Of a stretch of 64,000 nucleotides of DNA, positions 1 through 7,736 are shown in pieces. How positions within the stretch are numbered: the first letter of the stretch is position 1; each line of letters opens with the position of its first letter. Both the position numbers and the translations under genes were made by a program. Source of the DNA: Nocardioides aromaticivorans (lineage in GTDB: Bacteria; Actinomycetota; Actinomycetes; Propionibacteriales; Nocardioidaceae); the NCBI RefSeq assembly GCF_013408525.1, contig NZ_JACBZM010000001.1, forward strand, positions 4,661,001-4,725,000, read 5' to 3'. A model generated the notes under the pieces. The model was not told the DNA's origin. It worked only from the letters and a program-made list of their open reading frames with translations, and did no database searches.

Positions 1-710
1 CCGCGGCGGGTGAGGTGGTGCAGTCGCGGGTGGTGGGCGAAGCGGCGCTGCTGGCGGGTGCTGTAGGCGCCGTCCGGCTTCGGGACGACGTACGGCGCCG
101 AGCGCTGGAACACCGTCAGCGAGGCCACCTCACCAGCGATCGCCGGGACGAACTGGATCGCGCTGGCGCCGGTGCCGATGACGCCGACCCGCTTGCCCGT
201 GAGGTCGACGTCGTGGTCCCAGGTCGCGGAGTGGAAGATCGGTCCGTCGAAGTCGTCGAGGCCGGGGATGCGCGGCACGGCCGGTCGGGAGAGCTGGCCG
301 ACCGCGGAGACGAGCACGTCGGAGGTGAGCTCCTCCCCGGTCGCGAGGGTGACGGTCCACCGGGCCGTCGCGTCGTCCCACGCCGCCCCCGTGACCTCGG
401 CGCCGGTACGGACCAGGTCGCGCAGCCCGCTGCGGGCGGCGTGGTCGCGGATGTAGTCGAGGATCTCCGGCTGGCGGGCGTAGCGGTGCGACCAGTCGGA
501 CTTGCGGGCGAAGGACCACGAGTAGAGCACCGACGGCACGTCGCAGGCGGCGCCCGGGTAGGTGTTGTCGCGCCACACGCCGCCCACGTCGTCGGAGCGC
601 TCGAGGAGGGTGATGTCGGTGATGCCGGCCGCGCGCAGGTGGTGGGCGACGGCGAGGCCGCCGAACCCGGCGCCGATCACGATGACACGAGGGGACGTGG
701 GCTGCTCCAT
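1..710 (-). CDS. Flavin-containing monooxygenase (Baeyer-Villiger type), 3' end cut by window edge
   Basis: Only the first 236 residues are in the window; the gene runs off the left edge. Residues 13-18 read GAGFGG, the Rossmann FAD-binding loop, followed by an acidic strand end (LLER). Residues 151-161 read FDGPIFHSATW, which fits the FxGxxxHxxxW fingerprint of Baeyer-Villiger and related class B flavoprotein monooxygenases. A second GxGxxG (residues 173-178 region, IGTGAS) is the NADPH site. Such enzymes insert oxygen into ketones or hydroxylate lipophilic substrates; the substrate cannot be told here. It is divergent from an AraC-type regulator whose start lies 69 bases away, so the regulator probably controls it. 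Confidence 0.85.
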   Translation of the reverse strand, partial: MEQPTSPRVIVIGAGFGGLAVAHHLRAAGITDITLLERSDDVGGVWRDNTYPGAACDVPSVLYSWSFARKSDWSHRYARQPEILDYIRDHAARSGLRDLVRTGAEVTGAAWDDATARWTVTLATGEELTSDVLVSAVGQLSRPAVPRIPGLDDFDGPIFHSATWDHDVDLTGKRVGVIGTGASAIQFVPAIAGEVASLTVFQRSAPYVVPKPDGAYSTRQQRRFAHHPRLHHLTRR

Positions 711-716
711 GGCAGG

Positions 717-722
717 ACTCTA
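717..722 (-). promoter_or_regulatory. -10 box for flavin monooxygenase
   Basis: TAGAGT on the minus strand lies 6 nt before the ATG at 710, the spacing expected for a leaderless transcript. Confidence 0.55.
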
Positions 723-766
723 GGAATCGCCGACGCGGGGATCGAGCGGTCAACGGCCAGAGGATC

Positions 767-772
767 CATAAT
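767..772 (+). promoter_or_regulatory. -10 box for AraC-family regulator
   Basis: CATAAT lies 7 nt before the ATG at 780 and supports that start over any upstream in-frame codon. Confidence 0.45.
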
Positions 773-779
773 TCCGGAC

Positions 780-1805
780 ATGTTCGAGCCGCCGGTGACC
801 CGCTCCTGGGACTTCCCGCGGCAGGTCGCCGGCACCGCGCTGCTCGTGGCGGCTGGCGCCGATGCCGGCGTCGCGCCGTCGGTGCTGCTGGACGGCAGCG
901 GTCTCGGTCCCCGCGACCTGGCCGACCACCGGCGTGAGGTGACCGCCCAGCAGGAGCTCCGGGTGGTGCGCAACCTGCTCGCCGCGGCGCCCTCGATGAC
1001 GGGGGTCCGCGTCGGCACCCGCTACCACGCCTCGACCTTCGGACCGCTCGGCTTCGCCCTGATGAGCAGCGCGACGCTCGGCGACGCGGCCAACCTGACC
1101 TTCCGCTTCCTCGACCTCAGCTTCACCTTCTGCGTGCCGACGGCCGGCACCGACGGCGACCAGGTCGTGATCGGCGTCGACGACGGCGACCTGCCGGCGG
1201 ACGTGCGGCGGTTCCTCGTGGAGCGCGACCTCACGGCGGTCTGGACCGTGCTGCGCGAGATCGCCGGCGGGGCGCCGCGGCTCACCTCGCTGACCCTGCC
1301 AATCGCACCGGGCGAGTCCGGTGCCCTCCGGTCGGCGTTCGGCACCACTCCGTCGGCCGGGGACGGTCGGGCGGAGCTGCGCCTGGACGCCGCCTGGTTC
1401 GACCTGCCGCTCCCCCAGGCGAACCCCCACGCGTTCGCGATGGCCGAGGCGCTGTGCCGCGAGCTCGTGGCCAGCCGCCGCAGCCGGACCGGTGTGGTGG
1501 AGGAGGTCCGGGTCCTCGTCGCGCAACGGCTCGCCGACGGCGCCCCCATGGGTGCGGTCGCGGCGGTCCTCGGGCTCAGCGAGCGCTCACTCCGGCGGCA
1601 CCTGACCGAGGCCGGGACGTCGTACCGCACCCTGCTGGACGAGGTACGCCGCAGCGCCGCCGAGGAGCTCCTCGCCCGTCCCGGCCTGAGCGTCGACGAC
1701 GTCGCGCGGGAGCTGGGCTACGCGGAGGCGACCAGCTTCGGGGCGGCGTACCGGCGCTGGACGGGTCGCTCGCCGCGCGCCGGACGCACACGACCCGGCC
1801 GGTGA
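780..1805 (+). CDS. AraC family transcriptional regulator with arabinose-binding-like N-terminal domain
   Basis: The protein has 341 residues. The first ~200 residues resemble the AraC 'arabinose-binding' type domain of OruR/ArgR-like regulators (sensing of an unknown ligand). The last ~90 residues hold the double helix-turn-helix of AraC proteins: a first HTH around MGAVAAVLGLSERSLRRHL and a second around LSVDDVARELGYAEATSFG, then the AYRRWTGRSPR signature. The reading frame is open far upstream, but codon structure and the -10 box place the start at 780. It is divergent from the flavin monooxygenase and likely activates it; this is inferred from position only. Confidence 0.85.
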   Translation: MFEPPVTRSWDFPRQVAGTALLVAAGADAGVAPSVLLDGSGLGPRDLADHRREVTAQQELRVVRNLLAAAPSMTGVRVGTRYHASTFGPLGFALMSSATLGDAANLTFRFLDLSFTFCVPTAGTDGDQVVIGVDDGDLPADVRRFLVERDLTAVWTVLREIAGGAPRLTSLTLPIAPGESGALRSAFGTTPSAGDGRAELRLDAAWFDLPLPQANPHAFAMAEALCRELVASRRSRTGVVEEVRVLVAQRLADGAPMGAVAAVLGLSERSLRRHLTEAGTSYRTLLDEVRRSAAEELLARPGLSVDDVARELGYAEATSFGAAYRRWTGRSPRAGRTRPGR

Positions 1806-1808
1806 GGG

Positions 1809-2297
1809 TCAGGCGGCGGGGTCGGTGACGTCCGCGACCGTCGCGCCCAGCGCCGACACCAGGTCGGCGGCCTCCACGGTCAGCGCGACGCCGTGCGCCC
1901 CGCCGCCGATCGAGACCCGGCCCGCGACCCGCTCGTCGGCGATGACCGGCAGGGGCGCGAGCGAGCCCAGCGGCGTGATCGTTCCGCGCACGTAGCCGGT
2001 GACCTCGCGGGCCGCGTCCGCCGACGGCATCGAGAGCCGGTTGGCGCCGAGCAGGGCGCGCAGCTTCGGCCAGGCGATCTCCCGGTCGCCGGGCACCAGC
2101 ACGAACCGGTGGTCGCCCTCGGCCACCCGGACGACCATCGTCTTCACGATCTGGCGGGGCTCGACGCCGCGCGCCGCCGCGGCCTCCGCCAGCGAGCGCA
2201 CCGGGCCGTGCCGGGTCTCGGTGAAGCTGAGGCCCAGGGCCTCGGCGGCCGCGATCGCGCGGGCTGACTGGTCCGTCGGGTCGGTCGCGTCGTCCAC
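1809..2297 (-). CDS. YbaK/EbsC family aminoacyl-tRNA deacylase-like protein
   Basis: A 162-residue protein matching the YbaK/ProX/INS editing superfamily in length and pattern, with IVKTMVVRV, FVLVPGDREI and the G(I/V)SIGGG-type C-terminal strand. Family members hydrolyse mischarged tRNAs (for example Cys-tRNA-Pro or Ala-tRNA-Pro); the specific tRNA here is unknown. The conserved lysine of the family is likely in the IVKT segment. The start is a GTG preceded by a TAGGCT box. It converges with the AraC gene, leaving only 3 bases between stop codons. Confidence 0.8.
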   Translation of the reverse strand: MDDATDPTDQSARAIAAAEALGLSFTETRHGPVRSLAEAAAARGVEPRQIVKTMVVRVAEGDHRFVLVPGDREIAWPKLRALLGANRLSMPSADAAREVTGYVRGTITPLGSLAPLPVIADERVAGRVSIGGGAHGVALTVEAADLVSALGATVADVTDPAA

Positions 2298-2303
2298 GCC
2301 AGC

Positions 2304-2309
2304 AGCCTA
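2304..2309 (-). promoter_or_regulatory. -10 box for YbaK-like gene
   Basis: TAGGCT lies 6 nt before the GTG at 2297 and decides that start. Confidence 0.55.
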
Positions 2310-2325
2310 CGGGCGCCTCCTCGCC

Positions 2326-3318
2326 TCAGCGCACGGTGAACGAGGTGGTGGAGCTGGAGGCGGCGTAGGTGTTGTTCTGCAGGAAGACCATGCGGATCCG
2401 GTGGGTCCCGCGGCTGAGGCCGCGCAGGGTGATCGCGCGCCGGCCACCGTCGATGTAGGAGCGGGTGAGCAGGCGCGAGCCGTCGTAGATCCGGACGTTG
2501 CCGTAGACCTGCGTCTGGTCGGCCTTGAAGAGGTCCGACCAGGCGTAGGAGACGGCGGTCAGGCGCAGCTGCCCCTTGGCCGGCGAGGTCCCGCGCAGGA
2601 TCGACCGGGTGGCCCAGCGCACGGGCGGGACGACGCCCCCCACCTTGGCGACGGATCCCCACCGGCGGTCGATCGCGAGCACGTCGTTGGGCGCCGGGAA
2701 CTGGTGGTAGGCCATGACCAGCAGCGTCACCGGCTTGCCGACGTCGGCAGGACGGGTGCGATAGGTCAGTCCCGTCTCACCGGCGATGTCGCGCATCTCG
2801 GAGGTGCCGACACGACCACGTCGCCACTGCGGCTCGACGTCCCAGTCGGAGGTCCAGGACCCGAGGGAGGCGGTCAGCAGCTGGCCGACGAGCGGCTTGC
2901 CGCTGATCACCGGCGTCCGCATCTGCCAGAGGATGAAGTTGGTGACGCCGGAGGAGCGCTCCTCGACGACATTGCCGTCCTCGACCGCACGGACCCGGAC
3001 CTTGAGCCGGTGGTGGTGGTCGTCGGCCGTCATGGTGTAGGTGCTGTCCGTCGCCCCGGGGATCGCCTCGAAGCTGGACGGGGTGTTGTCGATGTCGCCG
3101 CGCAGCCACTGGTAGCGCAGCACCGTCCCTGCCGGTGGGGTGCCGTTGATGCCGACCGAGAAGTGGTAGCCGACGACCGGCCCGGCGTAGAGGTCCTCGT
3201 GGAGGAACACCACCGACCAGGTCGCCGCGGAGCTGGGGGCAGCGGTCGACAGCAGGCCCACCACGAGGCCGGCGGCCGCGAGGAGGGCCAGGAGCCCGGT
3301 ACGGAGACGCGTCATCAC
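2326..3318 (-). CDS. Secreted protein with Ig-like modules, function unknown
   Basis: A 330-residue exported protein. Residues 1-32 form a Sec signal peptide (positive MMTRLRTG, hydrophobic core, cleavage near SSAA). The rest looks like three beta-rich modules. The middle carries the pattern of actinobacterial Ig-like repeats (PVISGKPLVGQLLTASLGSW, then W..QWRR and TY..RPADVGK), usually found in cell-surface proteins. The C-terminal part ends with a strand-rich RIRMVFLQNNTYAASSSTTSFTVR-like tail. No catalytic motif is visible. It is the last of three consecutive exported proteins on this strand. The first codon is GTG at 3318; ATG at 3315 is the alternative. Confidence 0.6.
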   Translation of the reverse strand: MMTRLRTGLLALLAAAGLVVGLLSTAAPSSAATWSVVFLHEDLYAGPVVGYHFSVGINGTPPAGTVLRYQWLRGDIDNTPSSFEAIPGATDSTYTMTADDHHHRLKVRVRAVEDGNVVEERSSGVTNFILWQMRTPVISGKPLVGQLLTASLGSWTSDWDVEPQWRRGRVGTSEMRDIAGETGLTYRTRPADVGKPVTLLVMAYHQFPAPNDVLAIDRRWGSVAKVGGVVPPVRWATRSILRGTSPAKGQLRLTAVSYAWSDLFKADQTQVYGNVRIYDGSRLLTRSYIDGGRRAITLRGLSRGTHRIRMVFLQNNTYAASSSTTSFTVR

Positions 3319-3324
3319 GCGTCG

Positions 3325-3330
3325 ACGGTA
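3325..3330 (-). promoter_or_regulatory. -10 box for Ig-like secreted protein
   Basis: TACCGT lies 6 nt before the GTG at 3318, favouring GTG over the adjacent ATG. Confidence 0.5.
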
Positions 3331-3399
3331 ACCGGAGAGCGGCCCAGGGCTGATGTCAACGGCGGGCCCGCGGGACTTCGTCCCGGCAAGTCGAACCGG

Positions 3400-4635
3400 T
3401 CAGCCTTCCTTGGGCCGGCACGCGGCCTCGTACACGCCACCGGCGCGGGTGCGGAGGCGCTCGAAGTAGGCGAGGAAGCGGGCATGCATCGGCCGGCTGC
3501 GGATGCCGAGCACCGCCTCGTCGGACGCCATGCCGTCGGTGGTCCAGTTGTCCGAGCCCACCCAGGTCCAGTACTGCCGCCGGCCGCCGGAGAGCCACGA
3601 CGCCGACATGTCCTTGGAGTGCGTGTACGTGCCGTCGCGGAAGCAGCCGGCGTACACCGCGACCCCGCCGCTGCGCATCGTCGCGCGGACCTCGGGCGCC
3701 ACCGTGGGCCCGGCGACGAGCACCACCCGCGCCCCACGCCGCGCCATCGAGGCCAGCCGGTCGGCGATCCACAGCGCACGGGTGTCCCACATCGAGTACA
3801 TCGCGATCCGGATGACGGTGCCGTCGCCGACCGGGATGCCCGCCAGGCGCCGCATCACCGGGTCACCGGCCGGCGTCCGTGCGGTGAGCGGCGAGAAGTA
3901 CGCCGACCAGTCCGGACCACGGAAGGTCCGCAACCGAGGCGCCGCGTCGTGCATCCGCACCTGTGCGGCCCACACGCTCGCGAAGGCGTCGTACACGCCC
4001 TCGTCGACCCACTGCCACATCAGCGAGTGGGCGCGGGAGTCGGCGAGGTCGCTGGCGTTGTACGACCCGGTGACGGTGACGAAGCGGGCCCCGCCAACCC
4101 GGCTGAACCGCCACGTCTTCTGGTGCATCGCGCCGCCGCTGGCACGCGTCGAGCCCGCGGTGAAGCGGACCCACGAGCGATCGGTCGAACGCCTGTTGAG
4201 GATCCGGCCGAGGGCGGTCCCCTCCCGGTGGTCCTCGCGGGTGTGCGCCTCGAAGACCGCACGCACCTCGACGCCCCGGCGGAACGCGTCGACGAGCGCC
4301 GCCTCCAGCGCCGGTGAGCCGAGGAAGTAGGTCATCACCTCGATGCTCTCGCCGGGCGGCACGTTGTCGATCAGGCGGACCAGCTGGTCGGTGATCCGGT
4401 GCGGCGCCCGCACCGGGTCGCTGGCGATCAGCGTCGACCGCGGCGTGAACGTGTACGCCGCCCCGTCGGCTGCGCGATCGGTCGCGGACGCGGCCACGGT
4501 GGTCACCGCCGGCGGTGGAGCCGGCGGTGCGTCGTCATCGGTGAACGCCGAGAGCACCGGGGCCGCGACGAGCAGCAGGGCGACCAGGAGGGTGCGGACG
4601 GGACGGACGGGGTGGACCGGGCGGAGTGGACGCAT
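3400..4635 (-). CDS. Secreted phospholipase D-like protein
   Basis: A 411-residue exported protein with an Arg-rich N-terminus and hydrophobic segment (LLVALLLVAAPVLSA) as signal peptide. Two PLD-like lobes are present. Lobe one has HxK at H171/K173 (MHQKTW) followed by GSYNASD. Lobe two has HxK at H339/K341 (THSKDM) followed by GSDNWTTDG. In both lobes the Asp of HxKx4D is a Ser, so this is a divergent HKD pair. Family members hydrolyse phosphodiesters or transfer phosphatidyl groups; the substrate is unknown. The start is supported by GAGGTG four bases before ATG, but that ribosome binding site lies inside a long hairpin (4636-4728). Confidence 0.75.
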   Translation of the reverse strand: MRPLRPVHPVRPVRTLLVALLLVAAPVLSAFTDDDAPPAPPPAVTTVAASATDRAADGAAYTFTPRSTLIASDPVRAPHRITDQLVRLIDNVPPGESIEVMTYFLGSPALEAALVDAFRRGVEVRAVFEAHTREDHREGTALGRILNRRSTDRSWVRFTAGSTRASGGAMHQKTWRFSRVGGARFVTVTGSYNASDLADSRAHSLMWQWVDEGVYDAFASVWAAQVRMHDAAPRLRTFRGPDWSAYFSPLTARTPAGDPVMRRLAGIPVGDGTVIRIAMYSMWDTRALWIADRLASMARRGARVVLVAGPTVAPEVRATMRSGGVAVYAGCFRDGTYTHSKDMSASWLSGGRRQYWTWVGSDNWTTDGMASDEAVLGIRSRPMHARFLAYFERLRTRAGGVYEAACRPKEG

Positions 4636-4728
4636 GTCACCTCGGAGCGGGGTGCCGGCAGGGCGGCCTTCGTCGGGCGAGGTCCACGCTGCCCGGTCCC
4701 GGCCTACGCCAGGCTGCTCCGAGGTGAC
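4636..4728 (-). promoter_or_regulatory. Leader hairpin that hides the ribosome binding site of the PLD-like gene
   Basis: A perfect 13-bp inverted repeat, GTCACCTCGGAGC at one end (4716-4728 read on the minus strand) and its complement at 4636-4648, closes a 67-nt loop. The 3' arm contains the Shine-Dalgarno GAGGTG and abuts the ATG at 4635. No known riboswitch consensus was recognised. Confidence 0.55.
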
Positions 4729-4753
4729 AGTGGGTGGTCAGGAAGCGGAACCC

Positions 4754-7285
4754 TCACGACCAGGCGCGCACGTAGTCCACCGTCATCGTGGCCGGCAGGG
4801 GCGTCCCGTCGACCAGCGTGTTGCCGGTCTGCGAGCCGAGGGCCTGGGTCAGCGCCATGATGTAGCGCTTCTTGAACGCGTCGTTGCCGGAGGTGTTCAC
4901 CAGGCAGGACCGCCCGTTCACGAAGACCTCGACCCGCTCGGGTGACCACTCGAGGGTGTAGGTGTTGAACTCGCCGCGGGGTGCGGTGCAGCTCCACGTC
5001 GTGTTGGCGTCGCTGCCGGTGAGGATCCCGCCGACCGTGTCGAGGGCGGTGTGCAGGTAGGGCACGACGAGGTCGGCGAACTTCGAGTAGGTCTCGGCGA
5101 TGTCGATCTCACCGTTGGCCGGCCACGCCTGCTGGCCCTCGGGGTAGCGGTCGTCGGGCCACAGCCAGAAGGCCTCGTGCAGGCCGGGGCTCGTCGTCGC
5201 GGTGGTCTTCACCCGCGCCTCGAAGCGGCCGTACTGCTGCGACCACCGGTGGGCCGTCGTGACCATGCCGGAGGTGTACGGCGTCACCAGGCCGCCCTGG
5301 CCCTCGCAGGCCCGCGGCTCGCCCTTGCGGACCGTCAGGTGCAGCGCGCCGTCGGACACGGCGACGTTGTCGGGCGAGTCGACGTAGCAGGCGACGCTGT
5401 CCTCGTGGCCGCTGGCGAAGATGGTCTGCACGTTCCACTTCGCCCGGTCGAGCGTCGTCCCGACGAAGTCGTCGGCGAAGGTGCAGGTCCACGGCGTGCC
5501 GTCCGCCTTGAGGACCGTCTCGCCGCAGGCTCCCGCCGCGGGCACCGGGCTGGTGTCGACCGACCAGGTGGCGGTGGCGGTGCTCGCCTGCTGCGTCGCG
5601 CTCGGGCGGTAGCGGACCTTGACCCCGAGGGCCCCGCCCACGCGGCTGCCGAGGGCGACCGTCGTACGACCGTCGGTCAGCGTGTGGGTGGTCTGCGCCC
5701 GGCCGTCGACCCAGAGGTCCACCGGGTTGGTGGTCGCGCTCCCGTTCGCGGCGACGACCTTGATCGTCGCCGTGCCGTCGGGCATCACGCTCAGGGTGGT
5801 CGTCGTCGCCACCTGGTCGGCCGTCGTGACCGACCACGGCAGGCTCGCTTGGCTCGCGCCGCTGGTGCTGCTCGGGCGGTAGCGGACGGTGACCCGGTGG
5901 TCGCCGCCCGGCTGGGGCCCGAGGTCGAAGGTCGCCTGGCCGTTCGTCAGGGTGTACGCCCGCTGCCACGTGCTGTCGATCCACAGGTCGACGGGGTTGG
6001 CGAGCGACGCGGACGCGCCCCCGTCGGCGGTGACCTTGATGGTCCCGGTGCCGTCGGCGCTGAGGTCCAGGGTGGTCGTCGTGGGCACCTGCACCGTGCC
6101 CGGCGCCGTCCACATCAGCGACGCCTGGCTGGCTCCGGTCGTGGTGCTCGGTCGGTAGCGCACGGTGATCCGGTGGTCACCGAGTGCCTGGGCGCCGAGG
6201 TTGACGGCCGCCTGCCCGTTGGTGAGCGTGTACGCCTTCTGCCAGGTGCTGTCGACCCACAGGTCGACCGGGTTCGAAGGCGTCGGGCCGCTGGCGGCCG
6301 TCACCTTGATCGTGCCCGAGCCGTCGGCGTTGAGCTGGAGCGTGGTGGTCGTGGGGACCTGCACGGTGCCGGGCGCGGTCCACGGGACGGTCATCTGGCT
6401 GGTGCCGCTGGTGGTGCTGGGCCGGTAGCGCACGGTGACCTTGTGGTCGCCCGCGGTCTGGGTGCCCAGGTTGACCGCGGCCTGGCCGTTGGTCAGCGTG
6501 TACGCCTTCTGCCAGGTGCTGTCGACCCACAGGTCGACCGGGTTCGAGGGCGTCGGGCCGCTGGCCGCGGTCACCTTGATCGTGCCGGTGCCGTCGGCGT
6601 TGAGCTGGAGCGTGGTGGTCGTGGGGACCTGCACGGTGCCGGGGGCGGTCCACGGAACGGTGACCTGGCTGGCCCCGCTGGTGCTGCTCGGACGGTGCCG
6701 GACGGTGACCTTGTGGTCGCCCGCGGTCTGGGTGCCCAGGTTGACCGCGGCCTGGCCGTTGGTCAGCGTGTACGCCTTCTGCCAGGTGCTGTCGACCCAC
6801 AGGTCGACCGGGTTCGAGGGCGTCGGTCCGCTGGCCGCGGTCACCTTGATCGTGCCCGTGCCGTCGGCGTTGAGCTGCAGCGTCGTGGTGGTCGGGACCT
6901 GCACCGTCCCCGGTGCCGTCCACATGATCGACGCCTGGCTGGCCGCGTGGGTCGCGCTGTTGCGGTAGCGGACGGTGATCCGGTGGTCACCGGGCGTCTG
7001 CGCCCCGACGTCGATCGCGGCCCGGCCATCGGCGAGCGTGAACGTCTGCACCCAGGTGGTGTCGACCCACAGGTCGACCGGGTTCACCGGTGCCGAGCCG
7101 TCAGCGGCGACGACCCGGACCGTCCCGGTGCCGTCGGCGTTCATCGTCAGCGTCGTCGTGGTGGCCACCGGGTCGACGGCAACAGCCGGTCCCGAACCGG
7201 CCAACCCGGCAACGACGGTCAACAGCCCCACGACGACGACGGCCGAACGGCCAAGCGATCGAACCCGAGCTCGCACGTGTTCCAC
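4754..7285 (-). CDS. Secreted GH16 endo-beta-glucanase-like protein with six Ig-like repeats
   Basis: The protein has 843 residues with this start. It begins with a signal peptide (RARVRSLGR, then VVVVGLLTVVAGLAG, AVA). Residues ~40-581 are six ~90-residue repeats, each opening with V(A/P)TTTTL and containing NPVDLW(V/I)D and a GDH..TVRYR strand; they resemble bacterial Ig-like (Big) domains that act as spacers or binders. Residues ~582-843 form a GH16 domain with the catalytic EIDIAE (E726, D728, E731) and FWLWPDD, FNTYTLEWSP nearby. This fits laminarinase-type beta-1,3-glucanases. GTG 7285 has a strong upstream GGGAGGGGGAG; an in-frame GTG at 7312 with a leaderless-type -10 box is the alternative. 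Confidence 0.85.
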   Translation of the reverse strand: MEHVRARVRSLGRSAVVVVGLLTVVAGLAGSGPAVAVDPVATTTTLTMNADGTGTVRVVAADGSAPVNPVDLWVDTTWVQTFTLADGRAAIDVGAQTPGDHRITVRYRNSATHAASQASIMWTAPGTVQVPTTTTLQLNADGTGTIKVTAASGPTPSNPVDLWVDSTWQKAYTLTNGQAAVNLGTQTAGDHKVTVRHRPSSTSGASQVTVPWTAPGTVQVPTTTTLQLNADGTGTIKVTAASGPTPSNPVDLWVDSTWQKAYTLTNGQAAVNLGTQTAGDHKVTVRYRPSTTSGTSQMTVPWTAPGTVQVPTTTTLQLNADGSGTIKVTAASGPTPSNPVDLWVDSTWQKAYTLTNGQAAVNLGAQALGDHRITVRYRPSTTTGASQASLMWTAPGTVQVPTTTTLDLSADGTGTIKVTADGGASASLANPVDLWIDSTWQRAYTLTNGQATFDLGPQPGGDHRVTVRYRPSSTSGASQASLPWSVTTADQVATTTTLSVMPDGTATIKVVAANGSATTNPVDLWVDGRAQTTHTLTDGRTTVALGSRVGGALGVKVRYRPSATQQASTATATWSVDTSPVPAAGACGETVLKADGTPWTCTFADDFVGTTLDRAKWNVQTIFASGHEDSVACYVDSPDNVAVSDGALHLTVRKGEPRACEGQGGLVTPYTSGMVTTAHRWSQQYGRFEARVKTTATTSPGLHEAFWLWPDDRYPEGQQAWPANGEIDIAETYSKFADLVVPYLHTALDTVGGILTGSDANTTWSCTAPRGEFNTYTLEWSPERVEVFVNGRSCLVNTSGNDAFKKRYIMALTQALGSQTGNTLVDGTPLPATMTVDYVRAWS
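5543..7168 (-). repeat. Six in-frame ~270-bp tandem repeats inside the GH16 gene
   Basis: Six units of 90-92 codons are arranged head to tail. Units 2-4 (6089-6898) differ by only a few codons and are almost identical at DNA level, while units 1, 5 and 6 are diverged. This suggests recent duplication within the gene. Confidence 0.85.
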
Positions 7286-7318
7286 AGCGGCTCCCCCTCC
7301 CAGAAGTCCCACACCTTG

Positions 7319-7324
7319 ACGCTA
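7319..7324 (-). promoter_or_regulatory. -10 box for GH16 gene
   Basis: TAGCGT lies 6 nt before GTG 7312. If transcription starts there, translation could begin leaderless at 7312 or after a 27-nt leader at GTG 7285. Confidence 0.45.
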
Positions 7325-7423
7325 GGCGCGCGGGGTGCGGCTGGGCATCGGTGGAAGGGGCGCACCCGGATGCCCACAAAGGACTAGTCCGCGGCGCCCT
7401 TCGGTCAACCGGCCGAAATGGCG

Positions 7424-7451
7424 AAAGGCCCCGGGGATCCCGGGGCCCTTC
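7424..7451 (-). terminator. Intrinsic terminator of tRNA-Leu
   Basis: AAGGGCCCCGGG-ATCC-CCGGGGCCTTT forms a strong GC stem just 3' of the tRNA on the minus strand. Confidence 0.65.
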
Positions 7452-7456
7452 CTGTG

Positions 7457-7542
7457 TGTCCGAGGGGGGACTTGAACCCCCACGCCCTAATACGGGCACT
7501 AGCACCTCAAGCTAGCGCGTCTGCCAATTCCGCCACCCGGAC
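7457..7542 (-). tRNA. tRNA-Leu (anticodon GAG)
   Basis: An 86-nt class II tRNA. The 7-bp acceptor stem pairs GTCCGGG with CTCGGAC (one G-U), the anticodon stem CTAGC/GCTAG holds loop TTGAGGT giving anticodon GAG, a long variable arm (TGCCCGTATTAGGGCG) follows, and the T arm contains GGTTCAAGTCC. The discriminator is A; CCA is not encoded. It decodes CUC/CUU leucine codons. Confidence 0.95.
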
Positions 7543-7736
7543 GAGTGCGGAGAAACCGTAGCAAAGGGTGGCCCGAGATGCCGCATCGGGACCCCGATTC
7601 CCGCTCTGCGGCGCTCGGTCCGACGTGGCCCGGGCCCGCCGACCGGGAGACGGCGACACGCCGGGGCGCTTGAACGGGCCCAGCGCCCGTGCAACGGTCG
7701 GAAGGGTCACTGACCACGAGAACGAGAAGGCACATC

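Noticed and set aside
15..779. Long open frame upstream of the AraC regulator that would add ~255 residues
   Set aside because: It is antisense to the flavin monooxygenase gene, has no domain, and the -10 box plus ATG at 780 gives the normal protein.
4636..4728. Known riboswitch classes (c-di-GMP, c-di-AMP, SAM, glycine, fluoride, cobalamin)
   Set aside because: None of their conserved core sequences could be found in the loop; only a plain inverted repeat is certain.
5543..7168. CRISPR-like repetition
   Set aside because: The repeats are contiguous, coding, ~270 bases long and lack spacers; no cas genes are present.
5051..7387. Long open frame on the plus strand across the GH16 gene
   Set aside because: It is an antisense shadow with no start signal, and the minus-strand frame encodes a signal peptide, repeats and catalytic motif.
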